From the NCBI GenBank assembly GCA_016213125.1, contig JACRBR010000041.1, positions 1 to 24,718 on the forward strand: 24,718 nt of DNA. The letters run 5' to 3'. How positions within the stretch are numbered: position 1 is the first letter of the stretch; each line of letters opens with the position of its first letter. Shown one piece after another: positions 1 through 7,029 of this stretch. Source of the DNA: Chloroflexota bacterium (GTDB taxonomy: Bacteria; Chloroflexota; Dehalococcoidia; DSTF01; JACRBR01). The position numbers and the translations under genes were made by a program. The notes below the pieces were generated by a model. That model was not told where the DNA came from. It searched no databases and saw only the letters and a program-made list of their open reading frames with translations.

Positions 1-211
1 AGCGTGCCCACTTCATATCGACGTCGTCGTGGCACTGCTGGCACTGCATGGAACTGCCAAGTCTGGGGGAGAGTGAGGCCCAGTGGGCGGCGTTATCTTC
101 GCGGACCAGTCCAATGAGGGGTACCGAAACCTGAGCCGTCGCGCAGCGGACAAGGGCGAAGCCCGCGACGACCAGGATCAGCAGGGAGCCGGCCCGCGAG
201 AGATGCTTCAT
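1..211 (-). CDS. Secreted c-type (probably multiheme) cytochrome, N-terminal part
   Basis: The gene is incomplete: it starts at ATG 211 and runs off the left edge after 70 codons. The N-terminus has a short positive stretch (MKHLSR), then a hydrophobic core (GSLLILVVAGFALV) and a likely cleavage region near ATAQ, so export is expected. Near residues 57-61 there is CQQCH, a CxxCH heme c attachment motif, followed by DDVDMKW. The start is supported by GGAGG about 8 nt upstream and by an ATGA overlap with the stop of the preceding receiver-like gene, suggesting translational coupling. Only one heme motif is visible; multiheme character is inferred from the two multiheme genes on the other side of the regulators. 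Its partner and substrate cannot be told from this fragment. Confidence 0.8.
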   Translation of the reverse strand, partial: MKHLSRAGSLLILVVAGFALVRCATAQVSVPLIGLVREDNAAHWASLSPRLGSSMQCQQCHDDVDMKWAR

Positions 212-606
212 GGCGGCCCCTCCACCGATGTCTGCGAGGGGCTTCTGGCGGCCGGCGCGCGCCTTCGAGGCCTGTGTTCCTGCTGGCCAACGATGCAGTC
301 GATGATCTCACTCGCCGTCGCCTGAATGATCTCGTGGCGCTGGTACACCTCGGCGGTGTTTGCCTCCGGCCCGACGACGATGGTCAGGGCAGGAGCGGCG
401 TCCAGGAGACAGTCCTTAACGTCGCCGGTGGCCGGCTGGTCCTCGAGCACGATTGCATCGGGCGCAATCCGGGCGAGTTCCTCCGCGGTCATGTCGGCGA
501 CGGGCAAGACCGTCACCTCCAACCGGGCATCGTCCACAAGGGCGCGGGCGATCGCCTCACCAAACAAGCGATTTTGGAACAAGACCACGACGTGAGGCCG
601 ATGCAT
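208..606 (-). CDS. Stand-alone degenerate receiver-like protein (pseudo-receiver)
   Basis: A 132-residue protein. The start at ATG 606 is chosen because GGAGG lies 7 nt upstream; a longer reading to 675 lacks this. Residues 5-105 follow the layout of a response-regulator receiver: a first beta strand (HVVVLFQNRLFGEAIARAL), then PDAIVLED, then LTIVVGP. The usual acidic pair after strand 1 is replaced by Phe-Gln-Asn, and the phospho-acceptor position appears to be Glu55 (followed by Asp56). The conserved Thr and Lys are not evident. The last ~25 residues are Arg/Pro/Ser-rich and no DNA-binding domain is present. It lies between the NarL-type regulator and the cytochrome gene and overlaps the latter by 4 nt. 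A role as a phosphorylation-independent partner of the two-component system is an inference; it could also be an unrelated Rossmann-like protein. Confidence 0.7.
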   Translation of the reverse strand: MHRPHVVVLFQNRLFGEAIARALVDDARLEVTVLPVADMTAEELARIAPDAIVLEDQPATGDVKDCLLDAAPALTIVVGPEANTAEVYQRHEIIQATASEIIDCIVGQQEHRPRRRAPAARSPSQTSVEGPP

Positions 607-681
607 TTGGAGCCTCCGCGGGCGCGCCACTGGTGGACGATCGGGAGCGCCCACGACTATTGTCTGACGCACCACACCGAT

Positions 682-698
682 TCACACGGCCGTTGTGA
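682..698. promoter_or_regulatory. Inverted repeat upstream of the receiver-like gene, possible operator
   Basis: TCACA and TGTGA flank a central CGGCCGT, giving a near-perfect palindrome about 76 nt upstream of ATG 606, in the 200-bp gap after the response-regulator gene. It could bind the adjacent NarL-type regulator or a Crp/Fnr-family protein. No convincing -35/-10 pair could be fixed beside it. Confidence 0.3.
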
Positions 699-784
699 TA
701 GATGCCGCGGAAGGCCGTTCGATGGAGGAGAAGACGTGCGCAAACCGCCGATCACGGTTCCGGGTGTATCCGGCGGTATAGGGA

Positions 785-805
785 GCCGGGGGCGCGGCGC
801 CCGGC
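785..805 (-). terminator. GC-rich hairpin after the response-regulator gene
   Basis: GCCGGG (785-790) pairs with CCCGGC (800-805) across a 9-nt GC-rich loop, directly after the TAG stop at 807-809. There is no U-tract, so termination or mRNA 3'-end stabilisation is only a possibility. Confidence 0.3.
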
Positions 806-806
806 G

Positions 807-1472
807 CTACTCGCGCGGCGGCAAAGGCACGAGCCCGGCGCGCATGGCATAGGCGGCCGCCTGGACGCGGTTCTGGAGATGCAGCTTCTCCAGGATGTTG
901 TGCAGGTGGTTTTTCACGGTGCCCTCGACGACGCAGAGCTTGAGGCCGATCTCGGCGTTGCTCATGCCTTCGGCGACGAGCTGGAGCACCTCGCGTTCTC
1001 GCGATGTCAGCTCGGGGCCGTGCGGCTGTTTTTCTTCGTCGCGCGGGTGACGGCGGAACTCTCCCAGAAGCTTGGAAGCGATGGCCGGTGAGAGCGGCGC
1101 CTCGTTTGCGACGACGCTTCGCAGCATCTGGATAAGCTCGTCGGGCCGCAGGTTCTTCAGCAGGTAGCCCTCCGCGCCCGCCTTGATCGCTTCGAACAGG
1201 TCGTCATCCTCGTCCGAGACGGTGAGGATGACGATCTTGACGTCCGGATGTTCAGCCTTGATCAAGCGAGTGGCCTCGATGCCGTCGCATTCGGGCATGT
1301 GGATATCCATGAGGACGACGTCAGGGCGGTACGCCTTCACCTTGTTGGCGGCCTCGTTGCCGTTCCCGGCCTCGCTTACGATTTCAATGTCCTCCTCCGC
1401 CTCGAGCAGGGCACGCACGCCCTTGCGGAACAGGATCTGATCGTCAACCAGCAGCACCTTCATACGCGACAT
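807..1472 (-). CDS. NarL/FixJ-family two-component response regulator
   Basis: A 221-residue DNA-binding response regulator. The receiver domain (about residues 4-120) has the acidic pair Asp10/Asp11, phospho-acceptor Asp56 in PDVVLMDIHMP, Thr84 in VILTVSD and Lys106 in YLLKNL. A LuxR-type helix-turn-helix (about 150-205) begins LTSREREVLQLVAEG and contains the recognition region EGTVKNHLHNIL. The start at ATG 1472 is chosen for AAGGAGGAGG just upstream; the reading frame extends further 5' but without a comparable site. It overlaps the 3' end of the kinase gene by 29 bp, so the two are co-transcribed and almost certainly cognate. Targets are likely the adjacent cytochrome genes and its own operon (inferred). 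Confidence 0.95.
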   Translation of the reverse strand: MSRMKVLLVDDQILFRKGVRALLEAEEDIEIVSEAGNGNEAANKVKAYRPDVVLMDIHMPECDGIEATRLIKAEHPDVKIVILTVSDEDDDLFEAIKAGAEGYLLKNLRPDELIQMLRSVVANEAPLSPAIASKLLGEFRRHPRDEEKQPHGPELTSREREVLQLVAEGMSNAEIGLKLCVVEGTVKNHLHNILEKLHLQNRVQAAAYAMRAGLVPLPPRE

Positions 1473-3228
1473 GGCGACCTCCTCCTTCGTTGAGTGGCAG
1501 TAGCACGATGATGCGGGTGCCGTTTCCGGGCGAGGATTCGACGCCAAACGTCCCACCCGCGCGCTCCACGCGTTCCTTCATCGAGCGCAGGCCGAAGCTG
1601 CGCCCCTCATCGCGATCCACGCGCGACGAGTCGAATCCGCGGCCATCATCCTCGATGACGACGCGGAGCTGGGCACCCTCGTTATCGACGCGAACAGCAG
1701 CGGTCGTGGCTTCGGCGTGCTTGCGCACGTTGGTCAGGGCCTCCTGCACAACGCGAAGCAGCTGGATCTCCGCGTCGGGCGCGAGGCCGCCATTGACCAC
1801 GGCGGGCCCGTACAGCCGGGCGTCGACCCCCGACTGCCGGCTGAACTTCTGCAGGTACTGGCGCAACCCACCGAGGATGCCTCCTGCGGGCGCCACGGTC
1901 TCGCGCAGGCCAAGAATCGCCTCCCGCACATCGACATACGCCTCGTGGGCCAGATCCTGCATCTCCTGGACCTCCTCGGCGGCCCGCGCGACATCGCCGG
2001 ACTCGAGGCGTTTGCGCGTGGTGGCGGCCTTGAGATGGAGATAGCCGAGCACCTGAGCCAGGGTATCGTGCATCTCGCGTGCGAGGTGATCGCGCTCCTC
2101 CAAGACCGCCACCTGCCGTTCACGGTCGCGCAAGCGGGAGTTGTGAATGGCGATGGCGGCCATATCGGCGAGGCCCGCCAGGAGGCGCCGATCGTCCTCG
2201 GTGAAGTTCCCATCGACATCGTGCGCGACGCAAAGTTCGCCCACGACGGTGTTTCCGACGATCAAGTGGGAGCGGAGGCACTGGGTGCCGTTTTGGCTCA
2301 TGTGTGTCGCGCAGGCTGGCTCCGAGCCACCGATGAGCGGCACACGGGTGGGAGACGAGCCGATGCTCGTGCCGTTCCCGGCGACCTCGAACAGCACGCT
2401 GGTGTCGCCCGCGGTCTGGGCGAGGACCAGGCTGCCGTCCGTCTCGTTCGCGAGGCAGAGTGCAGCGGCCCTGGCGCCGACCAGGGTGCAGGCATCGGCC
2501 GTGACCTGCTGTAGCACGCGGGTCAGGTCCTGTGCGGAGACGATTTCCAGTCCGACATCGTAGAGAGCGCGCGTGCGGCGTTCTCGGCGCTGCACGTCTT
2601 CCAAGAGAAGACAGCGTTCGAGTGCCTGGGTGGCATGCGTCGCAAGGCCGTCCATCAGACGGGTGGCGCTGGTCTGGGCTTCGGCCTTTCCCGCGGCGAA
2701 CAGAGAGTAGAGAGCACCGACCTTGTCCAGCGGTGCGGTCAGCAGGAGGCCCGACCTTCCGTCTTTGAGGGTGATGACTTCCGGACTACCGCGGGACAGC
2801 GAGTTGGGGCGATCGCGCACCAGGGCCTCAAGATCGGGTATCCACTCGCCGGTGCCTTTCCAGGTGCGTGAGGCACGGCGCTCGACCACCATGCCAATGG
2901 CCAGGGCGTCGAGAACGGTGCCAGCTGTATCGAGCGTATGGGTCATGATCGCGTCGTCGGAGAACTGGCCCATGAGGCGGCTGCCGAGGTCGTTAAGGGC
3001 GTGAAGCTCCCGGGCGCGCGCATCGCTTGCCTGCTGACTGCGGTCGACCCAGCCGAACACGATAGTTGCGAAGAGGAAAGCGCCCAGCGCGAGGGCGATG
3101 ATGAAGCCGATCGCGGCTGGCCAGAACTCGAGCACGTTTCCCAGCAGCGTGTGAACGGTGAGGACGAGGAAGACGACGAACGCGACGGGAAGCGCGATTG
3201 CGATCCATCTGAGGCTATTCACGCTCAT
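1444..3228 (-). CDS. Membrane sensor histidine kinase, NarX/LiaS type (HisKA_3)
   Basis: A 594-residue kinase. ATG 3228 is preferred over GTG 3234 because AGGA lies about 9 nt upstream of the ATG but only 3 nt from the GTG. Two hydrophobic helices (about 6-28 and 36-60) separated by a very short loop anchor it, so there is no large external sensor domain. A GAF-like region (about 75-205) is followed by a clearer GAF domain (about 220-365) with several Cys (306, 317, 333) and a CxxH. The dimerisation domain has the HisKA_3 motif REMHDTLAQ with phospho-acceptor His387. The ATPase domain has the N-box (EALTNVRKHAE, Asn500), DDGRGFD (about 527-533) and SFGLRSM. Sensing is probably cytoplasmic or membrane-linked through the GAF domains. 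It is the first gene of the minus-strand regulatory operon. Confidence 0.95.
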   Translation of the reverse strand: MSVNSLRWIAIALPVAFVVFLVLTVHTLLGNVLEFWPAAIGFIIALALGAFLFATIVFGWVDRSQQASDARARELHALNDLGSRLMGQFSDDAIMTHTLDTAGTVLDALAIGMVVERRASRTWKGTGEWIPDLEALVRDRPNSLSRGSPEVITLKDGRSGLLLTAPLDKVGALYSLFAAGKAEAQTSATRLMDGLATHATQALERCLLLEDVQRRERRTRALYDVGLEIVSAQDLTRVLQQVTADACTLVGARAAALCLANETDGSLVLAQTAGDTSVLFEVAGNGTSIGSSPTRVPLIGGSEPACATHMSQNGTQCLRSHLIVGNTVVGELCVAHDVDGNFTEDDRRLLAGLADMAAIAIHNSRLRDRERQVAVLEERDHLAREMHDTLAQVLGYLHLKAATTRKRLESGDVARAAEEVQEMQDLAHEAYVDVREAILGLRETVAPAGGILGGLRQYLQKFSRQSGVDARLYGPAVVNGGLAPDAEIQLLRVVQEALTNVRKHAEATTAAVRVDNEGAQLRVVIEDDGRGFDSSRVDRDEGRSFGLRSMKERVERAGGTFGVESSPGNGTRIIVLLPLNEGGGRHVAYEGAAG

Positions 3229-3250
3229 GTGCACCGTTCCTGCTCGGCGA

Positions 3251-3282
3251 CTACCGCCGTTCCAGGAGACCCTCGGCGGTAG
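3251..3282. promoter_or_regulatory. Perfect 9-bp inverted repeat upstream of the kinase gene
   Basis: CTACCGCCG (3251-3259) and CGGCGGTAG (3274-3282) are perfect inverted copies with a 14-nt spacer, ending 23 nt before the kinase start. It could be an operator for the adjacent NarL-type regulator (autoregulation) or form a hairpin in the 5' leader that limits kinase translation. Confidence 0.4.
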
Positions 3283-3349
3283 CCATCACCAGCCTATCCC
3301 TTGATCGGCTTCTGATCGCAGGGCATTAATCCCGCTCCGGACGGCCATA

Positions 3350-3365
3350 TGTACCTTTTTTCACA
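3350..3365. promoter_or_regulatory. Crp/Fnr-superfamily-like site
   Basis: TGTAC, six bases, TCACA matches the 16-base TGTGA-N6-TCACA consensus at 8 of 10 informative positions. Its place in the divergent gap would allow control of either operon. A redox or cAMP-type regulator would suit a cytochrome locus, but one short match is weak evidence. Confidence 0.3.
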
Positions 3366-3493
3366 TGACGGGGGAATGGATCGCCCGGGCGGGGCGGCCT
3401 TCCCCTGTGCCCAACATGTCACGCCGGGTACTGCCAAGGGTTGCGGGCGCGGCGCGAAGATGACGGTGTGGGGATTCTCGAAGGGAGGGTGCC

Positions 3494-4420
3494 ATGGACA
3501 CACGACCCGCAGTGCCACCGCGAATGGGTTTAGGCTGGCTCGGGCCCGTGGCCGCGGGCGCGGCCCTTGTGGCGGTGGCGTTCTTTGCCGCCTCATACCT
3601 CTCCCGTCCGGACGAGGCTGCCGACCCGACCGCCAGGCTGATCGCCGACTTGGAGGACCAGGTCCGCGCCGATCCGCAGAACACGGACCTCCGGGTCGTG
3701 GTGGCCGAGGCGTACCTGGAGGCCGGCCGCGCCGAGGACGCGTTGGCGCAATACGACGAAGCGCTGCGCCTTGATCCCGAGCGCGAGGACGGCCTGTACG
3801 GGTTGGGCCTGACCTATCGGGAGCTGGGGCAGCCGGACCAGGCGGCGGCAGCCTTCCAGGCGATTATCGAGGCGAACAAGGACAACCCGAACGAGGCGCT
3901 CAACCGCCGGCTGCAGGGAGCCCACTTCTACCAGGGGCTTATCCTTCGAGATGCCGGCCGTTACGAAGATGCGATTAACGAGCTGCGGCTCGCCCTAGGG
4001 CTAAACCGCTCGGACGCCGACACGCTGTTCGAGCTGGGCAAGACGTTCGCATTGAACGGGAATACCGACGACGCGATCGCCGCGTTCGACGTCACGCTGG
4101 CCTACGTACCCGACTATCGCGAGGCCTACGTCGAACTGGAGAAGATCGCGACAGCGAGCGGCGACCAGCCGCGTGCGGCGTTCGCCCGCGCGATGCTGCT
4201 GGTACTGGATGGCAAGGAAGAGGAGGCGATTCCTGTCCTGAAGCAGGCCGCTGAACAGGCCGAAAGCGCCCGGTACTGGTGGGGGCTGGGGTATGCGCAG
4301 GAACGGTCCGGAGACGAGGCCGGCGCGATTGCGGCATACCGGCGCGCGGTAGAGCTGAACCCCGGCGAACTTCTGGCAGCCGAGTCGCTTCGGAGGCTGC
4401 AGGCGGGAGGTGAGCCATGA
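3494..4420 (+). CDS. Membrane-anchored TPR-repeat protein
   Basis: A 308-residue protein with an N-terminal anchor or uncleaved signal (about residues 14-36), followed by tandem tetratricopeptide repeats to the C-terminus, for example LRVVVAEAYLEAGRAEDAL, DGLYGLGLTYRELGQPDQA, FYQGLILRDAGRYEDAI, TLFELGKTFALNGNTDDAI and YWWGLGYAQERSGDEAGAI. The start is supported by GGGAGG just upstream. TPR domains bind other proteins; NrfG/CcmI-type TPR proteins present apocytochromes to the heme ligation machinery, and the position at the head of a cytochrome cluster makes a similar assembly or scaffold role plausible (inferred). It overlaps the next gene by ATGA, so the two are translationally coupled. Confidence 0.9.
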   Translation: MDTRPAVPPRMGLGWLGPVAAGAALVAVAFFAASYLSRPDEAADPTARLIADLEDQVRADPQNTDLRVVVAEAYLEAGRAEDALAQYDEALRLDPEREDGLYGLGLTYRELGQPDQAAAAFQAIIEANKDNPNEALNRRLQGAHFYQGLILRDAGRYEDAINELRLALGLNRSDADTLFELGKTFALNGNTDDAIAAFDVTLAYVPDYREAYVELEKIATASGDQPRAAFARAMLLVLDGKEEEAIPVLKQAAEQAESARYWWGLGYAQERSGDEAGAIAAYRRAVELNPGELLAAESLRRLQAGGEP

Positions 4421-5421
4421 CACTCGTGCTTCAACCCGAGGGAGGGCGCCGGGACCGCAGGCGCAATCTCATGGTCGCCCTGATCCTACTCGTAGTGTTT
4501 CTTTTCGCGCTGGCGGTGTTCCTGCTGCTGATTCAAGGTGGCAAGGCACCGCGCGCCGGGCTGCCGAGGGTGCTTGGCGATGATGCAGGCAAAGCACGCT
4601 TCGACCGGGCCGTTTCGCCGGTTTCGCGCCCGATCGCCGTGGCCGTGAGCCCGGACGGGCGCCGCATGTATGTCGCCGAGAGCGCCGGCGCATACGCAGT
4701 ACAGGTGTTCGAGACTAAGGGCTCGCCGATCGCGGCGATGAGCCCGCCACATACGACCGAGACCACGCGGCAGCCCATGGGCGTCGCTGTGGGCACGGAC
4801 GGCACGGTGTACGTCACGGACCGCAGACTGCGGCAGATCATGATGTTCGAGGCGGACGGGACGTACCGCGACGTCCTGCGGCCGGCCGGCATCGATTCGT
4901 GGGCGCCGCTGGCGATCACGGTCGACCGCGACGGGCTGATCTACGTGGCGGAAGCCCTGGACCTGCCTGAGTTGCAGCGACACCGAATCTATGTGCTGCA
5001 GCCGGATGGCGTCGTCGTGAGGCAGTTCGGGCAGAAGGGTGACGCCTCGAGCGACCTGATGTTCCCAAGTTCGCTGGCTGTCGATGGCCTGGGGCGAATC
5101 TGGGTCGGCGACATGACGGGTGTCAAGGTGTTCGGCCCGGACGGCGTGTTCAAGTTCCGGCTCCGGACCGAGGGAGAGGGCGCGGTGGCGCTTCCTGGCG
5201 GCATGGCCGTCCGGAACAACGAGGTGTACATCAGCGACTCCATCAACCACCGCGTGGTGATTTATGACGCGTCGCAGGATGCCGTGGTCCCGGCCGGGGG
5301 TTTTGGCACGCTGGGGGACGGGAAGGGCCAGTTCAGGTACCCGGCAGGCATAGCCATTTCGGACAGTCGGATCTATATCGCGGACCGTGAGAACGGGCGC
5401 ATCGACATATGGACTCCATAG
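4417..5421 (+). CDS. Membrane-anchored NHL-repeat six-bladed beta-propeller protein
   Basis: A 334-residue protein with a basic N-terminus (RRDRRR) and one transmembrane helix (about 18-40). The rest reads as about six NHL-type blades with recurring 'P.GVAV...G.VYV.D....I.VF..DG' units: IAVAVSPDGRRMYVAE, MGVAVGTDGTVYVTD, LAITVDRDGLIYVAE, SLAVDGLGRIWVGD, GGMAVRNNEVYISDS and AGIAISDSRIYIADR. The propeller would lie outside the cytoplasmic membrane. The start overlaps the TPR stop (ATGA) and has GGGAGGTGAG upstream. NHL propellers are often found beside multiheme cytochrome genes; a structural or docking role is inferred, and no catalytic residues can be named. Confidence 0.9.
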   Translation: MTLVLQPEGGRRDRRRNLMVALILLVVFLFALAVFLLLIQGGKAPRAGLPRVLGDDAGKARFDRAVSPVSRPIAVAVSPDGRRMYVAESAGAYAVQVFETKGSPIAAMSPPHTTETTRQPMGVAVGTDGTVYVTDRRLRQIMMFEADGTYRDVLRPAGIDSWAPLAITVDRDGLIYVAEALDLPELQRHRIYVLQPDGVVVRQFGQKGDASSDLMFPSSLAVDGLGRIWVGDMTGVKVFGPDGVFKFRLRTEGEGAVALPGGMAVRNNEVYISDSINHRVVIYDASQDAVVPAGGFGTLGDGKGQFRYPAGIAISDSRIYIADRENGRIDIWTP

Positions 5422-5500
5422 CGAAGCGGCGGAGAATGAGTACGCAAGGGCCAACGTAATCCCAGCCCTTCGAGTCCGAACCAGGAAGGAGGTGAGAGGA

Positions 5501-6769
5501 ATGAAGCGGTTCAAATTGCTGGGGGTAATCGCCCTCGGAGCGGTCATTGTTGGTGCCGGCCTGGTGACATGGGCCACGCCGGCGCAAGCGAACGGAGGAC
5601 CGCATGGTAACTTCACCCTGACGACGAGCTCCTGTGCGGGCTGTCACAGGGCGCACACAGCGATCGGTCCAGACCTGTTGAAGTCGGAGACCGTGTACGG
5701 CCTGTGCACGACCTGCCATGCAGGCGTCGCCCAGACGGACGTGGTGCACGGCCAGCAGGTAGGGACAGGGAAGACGCTGAACGGCGGGGGCTTCGAACAG
5801 GTGAGGGGCGGGGCAGTGTCCTCGTCGCACACGGTCGAGGACCTGCCGGTGAATGGCACACCCGCCACTGGGGCAGGCACTGCCTGGGGTAGCCAGGATG
5901 GGGTAGGCGACGGAGGCGTCGGGGTGCAGGGCACCCTGGAATGCACCAGCTGCCACAACCCACACGGTAGCACCAACTACCGGATCCTGCGCGATGCCAG
6001 CACAACGGCGAAGTGGGTCCCCAATGACCCCGATCTGTTGAGCTGGGTCAGCTACCAGGTACTGGCAACTCGTGACGATGCGCCGAACTACGCGTTCGAC
6101 GTGACCACCCAGGCCGATTGCCCGGTCATCCCTTCGACAGGGACGACGCCGACACCGACGCCGGGACCGGGAACAAAGTGCATGTCTCGCTTTACGTCGG
6201 GCGTGCAGAGCGTGACGGGGCAACCGTCAATCATCGACCCGTTAAAGGGCATGAACGCGTTCTGCGCAACGTGCCACAAGTCGTACCTGACGATGTCGGG
6301 AGGTCCGGGGTTCAACTCGTTGAACACGCCGGAGGCTACCGTCGGACCGGGTACGCCGACGCGGATCCCGTCTGTCATCTATCCAGGAACGCAGGATGCG
6401 CTGGATGGACACGGAGAGGTAGCGCGCTACCGCCACTCCGTGGGACGGACCAAGGGCTCGCCACCCAAGCAGCCACTGCGGTTCGCTGCACGGGGTAACG
6501 ACCCGAACCCGCCCGGTACGCTGCAGTACGACGCCATGGGCTGTCTGACGTGCCACTTCGCGCACGGAACCAACGCGGCAGCGACACCGGCCGCCGGTGA
6601 CACGATCATGCCGGGTCCCGCCGCGGACAGCGCCCTGCTGTTCTACGATAACCGGGGTGTGTGCATCAGTTGTCACCAAACCGTGGGCGTGCCCGCTACG
6701 GTAACGCCGGCTCCGACGAATACGTCGGTACCACCGACGAATACGCCGACGGCAACGCCTGTGCCATGA
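5501..6769 (+). CDS. Secreted hexaheme c-type cytochrome, doubled CXXCH type
   Basis: A 422-residue protein. ATG 5501 is chosen because AAGGAGGTGAGAGGA, an almost ideal ribosome-binding site, lies directly before it; the frame is open further 5' without support. A signal peptide (MKRFKLLG..., cleavage near PAQA, residue 30) is followed by six CxxCH motifs at 45-49, 69-73, 148-152, 255-259, 348-352 and 388-392. The first pair (CAGCHRAH...LCTTCH) fits the doubled-CXXCH pattern, and CTSCHNPHG and CLTCHFAHG supply likely distal His ligands. A Pro/Thr linker (about 213-225) is flanked by extra cysteines 207 and 227. The C-terminus is a Thr/Pro tail without a membrane segment. A role in electron transfer outside the cytoplasmic membrane is expected; donor and acceptor are unknown. 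A 6-bp stem (5446-5451 with 5465-5470) lies in its leader. Confidence 0.95.
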   Translation: MKRFKLLGVIALGAVIVGAGLVTWATPAQANGGPHGNFTLTTSSCAGCHRAHTAIGPDLLKSETVYGLCTTCHAGVAQTDVVHGQQVGTGKTLNGGGFEQVRGGAVSSSHTVEDLPVNGTPATGAGTAWGSQDGVGDGGVGVQGTLECTSCHNPHGSTNYRILRDASTTAKWVPNDPDLLSWVSYQVLATRDDAPNYAFDVTTQADCPVIPSTGTTPTPTPGPGTKCMSRFTSGVQSVTGQPSIIDPLKGMNAFCATCHKSYLTMSGGPGFNSLNTPEATVGPGTPTRIPSVIYPGTQDALDGHGEVARYRHSVGRTKGSPPKQPLRFAARGNDPNPPGTLQYDAMGCLTCHFAHGTNAAATPAAGDTIMPGPAADSALLFYDNRGVCISCHQTVGVPATVTPAPTNTSVPPTNTPTATPVP

Positions 6770-6783
6770 CCGAGGGACACCCA

Positions 6784-6806
6784 GGGAGCAGTAGCCGGCT
6801 GCTCCC
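6784..6806 (+). terminator. Hairpin after the hexaheme cytochrome gene
   Basis: GGGAGCAG (6784-6791) and CTGCTCCC (6799-6806) form a perfect 8-bp stem with a 7-nt loop, 14 nt after the stop, followed by GGGGTTATCTCT. The weak T-run makes it a partial terminator that could lower expression of the next cytochrome gene. Confidence 0.5.
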
Positions 6807-6843
6807 GGGGTTATCTCTCGGACCTTTCCCTCCCAACCCCAGA

Positions 6844-6949
6844 GCCCTGTCACATGTCGCTTCGAGGCCCCGCCGGAAGGTGGTATCCGGGCTTTGCCGT
6901 CGGCGGGCTCGGCTAGACCGAAGAGCAGGTACAGGCTGACCACAGGGCA
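6844..6949. promoter_or_regulatory. Candidate structured leader RNA between the two cytochrome genes
   Basis: Nested complementary segments are visible: an outer pair GCCCTGT (6844-6850) with ACAGGGC (6943-6949); within it CCCGCCG (6868-6874) with CGGCGGG (6901-6907), containing CCGGA (6873-6877) with TCCGG (6886-6890) as an alternative; and GCTC (6907-6910) with GAGC (6923-6926). This outlines a closed multi-branch fold about 80 nt before the downstream start. It does not carry the conserved bases of the c-di-GMP-I (GEMM) class on either strand as far as can be read. The strand is undetermined; plus would place it in the leader of the pentaheme cytochrome. Confidence 0.35.
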
Positions 6950-7029
6950 CATGCAAGGACTGATCCTTTGGCCGTCCATCGAACGGTCCATTTGAACGAT
7001 CATGGAATGAGAGAGAGCGTATTGGATCG

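Larger units (their letters stand above)
3229..3493. promoter_or_regulatory. Divergent control region between the kinase and TPR genes
   Basis: This 265-bp gap must hold promoters for both the minus-strand regulatory operon and the plus-strand cytochrome cluster. It contains a 9-bp inverted repeat, a Crp/Fnr-like site, and a weak plus-strand candidate promoter (TTGATC at 3301-3306, 18 nt, ATTAAT at 3325-3330). No small gene was found in it. Confidence 0.5.

Noticed and set aside
5387..5500. Upstream extension of the hexaheme cytochrome frame
   Set aside because: It overlaps the NHL gene end and has no ribosome-binding site, while ATG 5501 has a near-ideal site and begins a signal peptide.
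4486..5616. Long minus-strand frame opposite the NHL gene
   Set aside because: It is Arg/His-rich with no domain, and the plus strand encodes a convincing NHL propeller with a coupled start.
6844..6949. c-di-GMP-I or cobalamin riboswitch
   Set aside because: A GGCAAAGCC string is present on the minus strand, but the GNRA-loop stem and other conserved GEMM bases are missing, and the cobalamin core is absent. It is kept only as an unclassified structured candidate.
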